Source: JANSYL01 sp963921255
Lineage (GTDB): Bacteria; Pseudomonadota; Alphaproteobacteria; Rhodobacterales; Rhodobacteraceae
Direction of reading: 5' to 3'
DNA: 64,000 bases
NCBI GenBank assembly: GCA_963921255.3
Contig: CAWUEW020000002.1
Span: 1 to 64,000 of the forward strand
This document shows, piece after piece, positions 32,898 to 39,502 of this stretch. Position 1 is the first letter of the stretch; every line of letters begins with the position of its first letter. A model generated the notes under the pieces. It searched no databases. It was given only the letters and a program-made list of their open reading frames with translations, and had not been told where the DNA came from. Both the position numbers and the translations under genes were made by a program.

Positions 32898-33359
32898 TCA
32901 GGCGTCGTCGACCACCTCGAACAGGTTCGGCACGGCCGGACAGGGCGTCAGTTCGTTTGCCACCACGTCCGACAGGCGGGTCTGGTGCAAAAACACATAG
33001 ACATGCGCCGACAACCCCTCCCACAAGCGGTTCGTCATGCTCTGCGCCCGGCTGCCCGACACCGCCCCCGACGCGCCCGCGCCCGTATGCAGCGCCGACA
33101 CGGTTTCATCCACCGCCGCGAAAATGTCGACAACGCGGATTTCCGAAGCCGGGCGCGCCAGACGATACCCGCCGCCCGGACCGCGCACCGATGAGACCAG
33201 TTCGGCCCGGCGCAGTTTGACGAACAACTGCTCAAGGTAGGGCAACGAAATGTCCTGGCGTTTCGAAATATCTGAAAGCGGCGTCAGGTCCTGATCGCTC
33301 AACATGGCGAGGTCGGCCATCGCCACCATTGCATACCGCCCCTTGGTGCTCAGTTTCAT
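32898..33359 (-). CDS. iscR: IscR/Rrf2-family regulator lacking the Cys triad
   Basis: 153 residues with the Rrf2 winged helix (MKLSTKGRYAMVAMADLAML, SLPYLEQLFVKLRRAELVSS, VRGPGGGYRLARP). The region that holds three cluster-binding cysteines in E. coli IscR (92, 98, 104) reads LHTGAGASGAVSG here; the only cysteine is Cys140 (LTPCPAV). This matches the rhodobacterial IscR type reported to bind a cluster in a different way. GGGAGGG precedes the ATG. Expected to repress the suf genes in response to Fe-S/iron status. Confidence 0.92.
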   Translation of the reverse strand: MKLSTKGRYAMVAMADLAMLSDQDLTPLSDISKRQDISLPYLEQLFVKLRRAELVSSVRGPGGGYRLARPASEIRVVDIFAAVDETVSALHTGAGASGAVSGSRAQSMTNRLWEGLSAHVYVFLHQTRLSDVVANELTPCPAVPNLFEVVDDA

Positions 33360-33568
33360 GCCGTGCCTTCCCTCCCTCTACGCGGCCCGATCGGATGCAC
33401 CGACGCGCTGAGACCCCGTAAAGATTGACCTTTCTGTGCTGCAAGCTTAACTGCAAGGCAGCCCTGCGGCCGCTTTGTGGAACGGCCCGGATATTTGGAA
33501 CGATTCTAGGTTTCTGTGCCAGACCCGTCAAGCGGGCCCGCGCCGCAGACACCCACAAAGGAGGCGCA

Positions 33569-34222
33569 ATGCCCGAGGTGATTTTCCCCGGCCCCGAAGG
33601 CCGGCTCGAAGGCCGTTACCACCCCCAAAAGGCCAAGGACGCCCCCATCGCGATCATCCTGCATCCGCACCCGCAATTTGGCGGCACGATGAACAACCGC
33701 GTGGTCTACAATCTGCACTACGCCTTCCACAATATGGGCTTCACGGTTCTGCGGTTTAACTTCCGCGGCGTGGGCCGCAGCCAGGGCGAATACGACCAGG
33801 GCATCGGCGAGTTGAGCGATGCCGCCAGCGCGCTCGATTACCTGCAATCGATGAACCCCAACTCCAAGCATTGTTGGGTGGCCGGATTCTCGTTCGGGGC
33901 GTGGATCGGCATGCAGTTGCTGATGCGGCGGCCCGAGATCACCGGGTTCATTTCGGTCTCGCCACCCGCGAACATGTATGACTTCAGCTTCCTGGCCCCC
34001 TGCCCGTCCTCGGGCCTGATCATCAATGGCTCCGCCGACCGTGTGGCCAAGCCGCAGGACACCCGTATCCTGGTCGACAAGCTGCATGAGCAAAAGGGCA
34101 TCACCATCACCCATGATGAGATGGAAGGCGCCGGACACTTCTTCGAAGATCCGTACATGGATCCGATGATCGACACCGTGCAGGCCTATGTGAAACGCCG
34201 GCTGACCGAAAACACCCGCTGA
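33569..34222 (+). CDS. Alpha/beta hydrolase (serine nucleophile Ser108)
   Basis: 217 residues from ATG 33569, AAAGGAGG upstream. HPHPQFGGTMNN near the oxyanion region, nucleophile elbow AGFSFGA (Ser108), acid in NGSADRVAKP and His in GAGHFFED. A widely conserved alphaproteobacterial hydrolase of unknown substrate (dienelactone hydrolase-like). Divergent from iscR. TTGACC/TAACTG spaced 17 bp (33426-33454) could be its promoter. Confidence 0.88.
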   Translation: MPEVIFPGPEGRLEGRYHPQKAKDAPIAIILHPHPQFGGTMNNRVVYNLHYAFHNMGFTVLRFNFRGVGRSQGEYDQGIGELSDAASALDYLQSMNPNSKHCWVAGFSFGAWIGMQLLMRRPEITGFISVSPPANMYDFSFLAPCPSSGLIINGSADRVAKPQDTRILVDKLHEQKGITITHDEMEGAGHFFEDPYMDPMIDTVQAYVKRRLTENTR

Positions 34223-34240
34223 CGAACTGAGGACGGCGCG

Positions 34241-34489
34241 ATGAGTTTCTATGCCGAAATGGTCGACAAACTGGCGGTCGAAGTCATCCAGGCCTCCGAA
34301 GATCTGGACGACGATCGCCTGCCCGAGACCATCGCACAGGCCATTGGCGCCTCGTCCCCCACGACTGAGGAGCTGTTTCGCACCGCCGTGCGGGTGCGCA
34401 TCGCACTGAGCCGCGCGCGCAAGGTGTTGGACCAGAAGATCGCCGCCGGCCCCGTGAACGCGGCCCCGCCCCCCGGCACCGAGGAATGA
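34241..34489 (+). CDS. Small conserved hypothetical protein
   Basis: 82 residues, helical and acidic: MSFYAEMVDKLAVEVIQASE, then TTEELFRTAVRVRIALSRAR, ending in a Pro-rich tail. 18 bp after the hydrolase and overlapping the HD-domain gene by 4 bp (ATGA), so all three likely form one operon. Function unknown. Confidence 0.75.
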   Translation: MSFYAEMVDKLAVEVIQASEDLDDDRLPETIAQAIGASSPTTEELFRTAVRVRIALSRARKVLDQKIAAGPVNAAPPPGTEE

Positions 34490-35073
34490 CATCCGCGCGC
34501 ATTGATGCGCAAATGGCGTTTCTGCTGGAAGCGGATCATCTGAAATCCGTCTCGCGCGCCTCGCGGCTGGTGGACGGATCGCGTTTTGAAAACAGCGCCG
34601 AACACTCATGGCACATCGCGCTTTTTGCGGTGATCCTGGCCGAGCATGCCACGGACGACGTCAATATCGACCGTGTCATCCGGATGCTCCTGATCCACGA
34701 TCTTGTCGAAATCGACGCGGGCGATACGCCGATCCATGGGCAGGTGGACGCCGCCGCGCAGGCCGAGGCCGAAGCCCACGCCGCCGACCGGTTGTTCGGA
34801 CTGCTGCCCGAGGATCAGGCCGTCCGCCTCCGCGCGCTCTGGGATGAGTTCGAGGCCGCCGAAACCCCGGACGCGGTCTTTGCCAAGTCGCTGGACCGCC
34901 TGCCCGCGCCCTTGCAGAACATGGCCAATGGCGGCGGGTCCTGGCGCGACTACAACGTCACGGAAGACCAGATCGCGGCGCGCGTCGGAACCAAGATCGA
35001 CCGCGGCGCCCCTGCGCTCTGGTCCTGGCTGCGCCCGCGCATCGCGGCGTTTTTCGCCAAGTCCGAGACCTGA
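34486..35073 (+). CDS. HD-domain phosphohydrolase (YfbR-like)
   Basis: 195 residues. HD motif set: ENSAEHSWHIALFAVILAEH (metal His), LLIHDLVEIDAGD (HD pair plus downstream Asp), and KSLDRLPAPLQN (distal Asp). Closest in pattern to YfbR/HD_3 5'-deoxynucleotidases acting on dNMPs. Ends 4 bp before the convergent HxlR gene stop. Confidence 0.9.
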   Translation: MTSARIDAQMAFLLEADHLKSVSRASRLVDGSRFENSAEHSWHIALFAVILAEHATDDVNIDRVIRMLLIHDLVEIDAGDTPIHGQVDAAAQAEAEAHAADRLFGLLPEDQAVRLRALWDEFEAAETPDAVFAKSLDRLPAPLQNMANGGGSWRDYNVTEDQIAARVGTKIDRGAPALWSWLRPRIAAFFAKSET

Positions 35074-35077
35074 GCGC

Positions 35078-35794
35078 TTACTCCGCTGCGTGATCCAGAT
35101 GCAGCATGTCCTGCGGATCGCCTGAGAACCGGCTCCGGATCAGCCATTTGGACAAAGACCGCGCCATAGCGGCATCCCCGATCAATTCGATGCGACCGGC
35201 ATCGATCTCGCGTGCGAAGGTTGAATGGCCCATAAAGGCTTCGGTAAAGGCGCGCAGATCCGCCTGCACGAACAGGTCCACCTCATCTTTCGGGTCGATC
35301 ATGCACAGATCCGTGCCGTGCCCGGGCCGCAGCACGAGCCAGGCTTCATAATCCGGCTTCTCCGCTTCGGTCAGCGTGAATTTCACAACCGCCCGTCGGT
35401 TCGGAAGCGCGGCATAGTTCACCTTGCGGCGCAAGTTCCACATCAGAACCCGCGCGTCGAGCGCCTGATACCCTGGCTCCGGGTCCAGATTGCGATGCGC
35501 CCAATCCCCCAAAGCCCCAATAATGGGCCGCAACTCATCAGCCATTGGCGTCGTGATGTAGCTGGCTTGCCCGCCACGGCTGCCCGGGACGCGTTCGATC
35601 AGCCCGCTTTGCTGCATCTCTTTCAGACGGCGGGACAACAGGCTCGGCGACATGCCCGGCACCCCGCGCTGGATGTCGGAAAACCGCTCGGACCCCGAAT
35701 ACATCTCGCACAGGATGAGCATGGTCCATCGCGGTTCGAGCAGCAGACAGGCCATCGAAACGGGGCAGAACAGGGCGTAGCCGGGGGATGACAT
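35078..35794 (-). CDS. HxlR-family transcriptional regulator with C-terminal domain
   Basis: 238 residues: HxlR winged helix at about residues 12-100 (MACLLLEPRWTMLILCEMYS, then GVPGMSPSLLSRRLKEMQ) plus an SCP2-like C-terminal domain (about 120-230). Such regulators respond to small aromatic or quinone compounds. Divergent from the monooxygenase at 35950, with a perfect inverted repeat between them, so it probably controls that gene and itself. Confidence 0.88.
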   Translation of the reverse strand: MSSPGYALFCPVSMACLLLEPRWTMLILCEMYSGSERFSDIQRGVPGMSPSLLSRRLKEMQQSGLIERVPGSRGGQASYITTPMADELRPIIGALGDWAHRNLDPEPGYQALDARVLMWNLRRKVNYAALPNRRAVVKFTLTEAEKPDYEAWLVLRPGHGTDLCMIDPKDEVDLFVQADLRAFTEAFMGHSTFAREIDAGRIELIGDAAMARSLSKWLIRSRFSGDPQDMLHLDHAAE

Positions 35795-35844
35795 AAGCGT
35801 ATCTCCTTTGGGTGGTGCAAGCTTGCGGGCTCCTGCGCCCCCAA

Positions 35845-35867
35845 TCCACTACTTTATTTGTAGTGGA
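35845..35867. promoter_or_regulatory. Operator palindrome between HxlR and ABM genes
   Basis: TCCACTAC-tttattt-GTAGTGGA, a perfect 8-bp inverted repeat with 7-bp spacer in a 155-bp divergent intergenic region. AT-rich spacer and symmetry fit a dimeric winged-helix site, most simply for the adjacent HxlR protein. Confidence 0.75.
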
Positions 35868-35949
35868 GTTGCTCCAGTCTTGGGACTCAATCAATCCGCC
35901 GCCGGTCGGCACCCTTGCGTCACACCCCCAAACGCAAAGGAACCGCATC

Positions 35950-36255
35950 ATGTTTATCGTCATCGTCAGCTTCACCCCCTCCGCCGCGCAGGTCGAGGGC
36001 AACTACGACGCCGTCCATGCCATTCTGGACGATCTCGTCAGCCGCCAGCCCGGGTTCCGCCGCGCGCGCGTCCATATGGGTCACGCCGGAGGGGAGCCGC
36101 GGGTGGTCAACTATATGGAATGGGACAGCGAAGCGGATTTCCAAACCTTCCGCGCCGCCCATGGCCCGACGGTGACCGAGCGGATCGGTCCGTTCGGCCC
36201 CCAGTTCGCTTTCTACGACACGGTCTCCGAGATCGGCGCGGCCGTCCCCGCCTAG
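35950..36255 (+). CDS. ABM-family monooxygenase-like protein
   Basis: 101 residues: MFIVIVSFTPSAAQVEGNYD, helix, then NYMEWDSEADFQTFRAAHGP, the dimeric ferredoxin-like fold of antibiotic biosynthesis monooxygenase (YgiN-like) proteins. Members oxidise quinols or act as stress proteins. AAAGGA lies upstream. Divergent from HxlR; likely its regulatory target. Confidence 0.85.
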   Translation: MFIVIVSFTPSAAQVEGNYDAVHAILDDLVSRQPGFRRARVHMGHAGGEPRVVNYMEWDSEADFQTFRAAHGPTVTERIGPFGPQFAFYDTVSEIGAAVPA

Positions 36256-36382
36256 GTGTCAGCCGCAAATCGGCGGCGTTGCGACATCGCGCCGCCGGTA
36301 TACAATGGCATACACAATGGCGTTGCCACTCAATTCCCGGTAGACAGGCGGCAATCCCATTCCCCTTTGCCGGAGACGCACG

Positions 36383-37597
36383 ATGTCGAAGATCAAAGTC
36401 GAAAACCCAATCGTCGAAATGGACGGCGATGAAATGACCCGGATCATGTGGCAGTTCATCAAGGACAAACTGATCCTGCCCTATCTGGACATCGACCTGC
36501 TGTACTACGACCTCGGCATCGAAAGCCGTGACGCGACCGAAGATCAGATCACCATCGACGCCGCCGAAAAGACCAAAGAGGTAGGGTGCGCCGTGAAATG
36601 CGCCACGATCACCCCCGATGAAGCCCGCGTGGAAGAGTTCGGCCTGAAAAAGATGTGGCGCAGCCCCAATGGCACGATCCGCAACATTTTGGGCGGCGTC
36701 GTGTTCCGCGCCCCGATTATCTGCAAGAACGTGCCCCGCCTCGTGCCGGGCTGGACCAAGCCCATCGTGATCGGACGCCATGCCTTCGGCGACCAGTACA
36801 AAGCGACGGATATGAAATTCCCCGGCCCGGGCAAACTGACGATGAAGTTTGTCGGCGAAGACGGGACCGAGATCGAACACGAGGTCTATGACGCCCCGTC
36901 CTCGGGCGTCTACATGGGCATGTACAACCTCGACAAATCGATCGAGGACTTTGCCCGCGCCTCGTTCAACTATGGTTTGAACCTGGGCTGGCCGTTGTAT
37001 CTGTCGACCAAGAACACCATCCTCAAACAGTATGATGGCCAGTTCCTGCTGATTTTCCAGCGCATCTTCGAGGACGAGTTCAAGGACAAGTTCGACGAAG
37101 CCGGCATTTGGTACGAACACCGGCTGATCGACGACATGGTGGCCAGCGCAATGAAGTGGTCCGGCGGCTTTGTCTGGGCCTGCAAGAACTATGACGGCGA
37201 TGTGCAGTCCGACACGGTTGCGCAGGGCTTTGGTTCTCTGGGGCTGATGACCAGCCAACTGATGACGCCGGACGGCAAGATCGTCGAGGCCGAAGCCGCG
37301 CATGGCACGGTGACCCGGCACTACCGCCAGCATCAAAAGGGCGAGGCCACCTCGACCAATTCGATCGCCTCCATTTTCGCCTGGACCGGCGCGCTCAAGC
37401 ACCGCGCCAAGCTGGACGAAAACGCGCAACTCAAGCACTTCGCGGAAACGCTTGAGAGGGTCATCGTCGAAACGGTGGAGTCGGGCTTCATGACCAAGGA
37501 TCTGGCCCTGCTTGTCGGACCGGATCAAAGGTGGCTGACCACCATGGGCTTCCTCGAAAAGATCGACGAGAACCTGAACAAGGCGCTTGCAGGATAG
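36383..37597 (+). CDS. icd: NADP-dependent isocitrate dehydrogenase
   Basis: 404 residues, the eukaryote-like (type II) dimeric form normal for alphaproteobacteria. Conserved VEMDGDEMTRIMWQFIKDKL start, SPNGTIRNILGG substrate loop, RHAFGDQYKATD, LIDDMVASAMKWSGGFVWAC and EAAHGTVTRHYRQHQKG. TCA-cycle step making 2-oxoglutarate, CO2 and NADPH. The 127-bp upstream gap has a tandem motif ATACAATGGC / ATACACAATGGC (36301-36324) that may be a regulator site. Confidence 0.97.
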   Translation: MSKIKVENPIVEMDGDEMTRIMWQFIKDKLILPYLDIDLLYYDLGIESRDATEDQITIDAAEKTKEVGCAVKCATITPDEARVEEFGLKKMWRSPNGTIRNILGGVVFRAPIICKNVPRLVPGWTKPIVIGRHAFGDQYKATDMKFPGPGKLTMKFVGEDGTEIEHEVYDAPSSGVYMGMYNLDKSIEDFARASFNYGLNLGWPLYLSTKNTILKQYDGQFLLIFQRIFEDEFKDKFDEAGIWYEHRLIDDMVASAMKWSGGFVWACKNYDGDVQSDTVAQGFGSLGLMTSQLMTPDGKIVEAEAAHGTVTRHYRQHQKGEATSTNSIASIFAWTGALKHRAKLDENAQLKHFAETLERVIVETVESGFMTKDLALLVGPDQRWLTTMGFLEKIDENLNKALAG

Positions 37598-37600
37598 ACC

Positions 37601-38416
37601 TCAGGCGGGTTGGACAACGGCGGGTTGGGCCGGACTCCCCGCCGCCCCGTCCATCGGCATCAGGTGAACCTCGGTCCGCGTGAACCGGGCGATGTGCCCC
37701 GGTGGCAAAGCGTGCCACCCCGGCTCATCGACCTCCAGCGGCTCGGACACAACCGCCCATCCCTGGCGGGTTTCGCTCCAACGATAGTAGAGCGAGGGGC
37801 AGATATGGTCGGACGAATACCGCAATGCATAGAGCGTCTGACCATCGCTGAAGGCGGCTGAAACGCGCATATGGGGCGCGTGGCCATAGCGGCGCGACAT
37901 GGCTTCCAGGCGGGTGATGGCCTGGGCCATGGCCGCAACCGGATCAGCGTCCAATCCCAATCCAAGCGCCCAGAGAAACAACACTTCGCTGTCGGTCGAG
38001 CCGGTGCGATGGGCATAGAGTTCATCCGCAATCGCCATATCCGCGCGCTTGCGGAACGCCTCGAACCCGCCCACTTGGCCGTTGTGCATGAAGCTCCACT
38101 TACCGACCACGAACGGGTGGCAATTGTTCCGGCTGGTTGCCGCCCCCGTCGACGCCCGGACATGGGCAAGGAACAAGGGCGATTGCACCTGTGCGCAGAG
38201 CGCTTTCAGATTGCAATCGGACCACGCCGGATACACGTCCCGATACAACCCCGGCACCGGCTTGACACCATACCACGCCAGACCGAAGCCATCGCCGTTG
38301 GTTTCGGTCTTGCACTCCGTCGCATGTTTGCTTTGTTCGATCAGCGAATGACCGGGTTGGGTCACCAAGTCTTCCATGAAGACAGGCGCCCCGATATAGG
38401 CCGCCCAACGGCACAT
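37601..38416 (-). CDS. Class II glutamine amidotransferase (YafJ-like)
   Basis: 271 residues. N-terminal nucleophile Cys2 (MCRWAAYIGAP), conserved NGDGFGLAWYG, HVRASTGAATSRNNCHPFVV, WSFMHNGQVGGFEAFRK, and a TGSTDSEVLFLWAL segment. Stand-alone N-terminal-nucleophile amidotransferase domain related to YafJ/DUG3; the acceptor substrate is unknown. Convergent with icd (3 bp apart). Probably co-transcribed with the DUF6356 gene 3 bp upstream. Confidence 0.92.
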   Translation of the reverse strand: MCRWAAYIGAPVFMEDLVTQPGHSLIEQSKHATECKTETNGDGFGLAWYGVKPVPGLYRDVYPAWSDCNLKALCAQVQSPLFLAHVRASTGAATSRNNCHPFVVGKWSFMHNGQVGGFEAFRKRADMAIADELYAHRTGSTDSEVLFLWALGLGLDADPVAAMAQAITRLEAMSRRYGHAPHMRVSAAFSDGQTLYALRYSSDHICPSLYYRWSETRQGWAVVSEPLEVDEPGWHALPPGHIARFTRTEVHLMPMDGAAGSPAQPAVVQPA

Positions 38417-38419
38417 GCG

Positions 38420-38626
38420 CTACTGCCCCCGGTTGTGGGTTTTGGCGTAAAGTTCCGCGACGATCCGACTGGCGGTTTTCTCGAACAGGCACGGGATCAG
38501 GGCGTGGATCGCGGCCGCGCCAGCCGCCAAAAACAACCGCCCCGAGAACCGCCCGGCAAAGGCCGCATGCTCAAGATAGGTTTCGTCAACTGATTGGGGG
38601 TGCGAGAGAAAAATCCGCGCGATCAT
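38420..38626 (-). CDS. DUF6356 family small membrane protein
   Basis: 68 residues from ATG 38626: FLSHPQSVDETYLEHAAFAG, then a membrane helix (RLFLAAGAAAIHALIPCLFE), and TASRIVAELYAK. The H-P-x-S-V-x-E-x-Y-x-E-H signature is the family hallmark. Common in Rhodobacterales and sphingomonads; function unknown. 3 bp before the amidotransferase gene. Confidence 0.85.
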   Translation of the reverse strand: MIARIFLSHPQSVDETYLEHAAFAGRFSGRLFLAAGAAAIHALIPCLFEKTASRIVAELYAKTHNRGQ

Positions 38627-38740
38627 GGCCTGCTCCTGGTCCTGTTGCGCGGCCAGTGTTGCTGCCGATGGTGGGGAATTGATCCCAAAGATACGGCAAA
38701 AGACCTTTCGGTTGGGATTTCTTCCCACTATATCGCGTAT

Positions 38741-39199
38741 ATGAGTGACATTGATGACATCGACCGCCGAATCCTGAACGCATTGCAACAGGACGCCAGC
38801 AAATCCCTTGAAGACCTGGGGGCTGAGGTTGGCTTGTCCCGGAACGCCTGCTGGCGTCGCATCAAGGCGTTGGAGGATCGCGGCATTGTCACCGGCCGCG
38901 TGGCGCTGGTGGACCCATCGGCGATCGGGCTTGGCCTGACGGTTTTCATCCAGGTGCGCTGCGCCGAACATTCGGCCGACTGGATGCAGCGCTTTTCGCG
39001 GGCGATATCAACGCTGCCGCAAATCACCGGCGTCTACCGCATGACCGGCGATCTGGATTACCTGATCCGGGCGCAGGTCGCCGATGTCGCCGATTACGAC
39101 CGGCTCTACCAGCAACTCACCGCAAAGATCGAGATGGGCGACGTCTCGGCCAGCTTCGTGATGGAGCGCATGAAGGACACGACCGCCCTGCCCGCGTGA
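38741..39199 (+). CDS. Lrp/AsnC-family regulator
   Basis: 152 residues from ATG 38741. HTH (DIDRRILNALQQDASKSLED, then VGLSRNACWRRIKALEDRG) and a RAM ligand-binding domain (GLTVFIQVRCAEHS, VYRMTGDLDYLIRAQV). Divergent from the DUF6356-amidotransferase pair, which it may control along with itself. Ligand unknown, likely an amino acid. Confidence 0.92.
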   Translation: MSDIDDIDRRILNALQQDASKSLEDLGAEVGLSRNACWRRIKALEDRGIVTGRVALVDPSAIGLGLTVFIQVRCAEHSADWMQRFSRAISTLPQITGVYRMTGDLDYLIRAQVADVADYDRLYQQLTAKIEMGDVSASFVMERMKDTTALPA

Positions 39200-39208
39200 C
39201 GGACGGCG

Positions 39209-39499
39209 TCAGTCCAGTGCTTCGATCAGCACCAGGTCACGCTCGGATGCCCCGCGCGCGTGGCTCAGCGCTTCCTGGTAGGTGTCGCTTTCATAGCAGG
39301 CGTTGGCCGCTTCCAGCGATGGGAACTGCGCCACGACGTTGCGCGGATGGGCGCGGCCTTCCTTCTGGATCGCCTGGCCACCCCGGGCCAGAAACGTGCC
39401 GCCATGGGCCTGGATCGCCTCGGTCGCGAGGGCGGCGTATTTCATATACGCCTCTTCATTGGTCACGGTGACATGGGCCACCCAATAGGCACCTGGCAT
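39209..39499 (-). CDS. DUF1330 family protein
   Basis: 96 residues, the full family length: YWVAHVTVTNEEAYMKYAAL, HGGTFLARGGQ, RNVVAQFPSLEAANACYESD, YQEALSHARGASERDLVLIE. Dimeric ferredoxin-like fold of the ABM superfamily; biochemical role unknown. 3 bp after alaS, so likely read from the alaS transcript. Confidence 0.93.
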   Translation of the reverse strand: MPGAYWVAHVTVTNEEAYMKYAALATEAIQAHGGTFLARGGQAIQKEGRAHPRNVVAQFPSLEAANACYESDTYQEALSHARGASERDLVLIEALD

Positions 39500-39502
39500 G
39501 GT

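Noticed and set aside
36301..36324. GntR-type operator upstream of icd
   Set aside because: The tandem ATACAATGGC-like motif is suggestive, but not symmetric enough to name a regulator.
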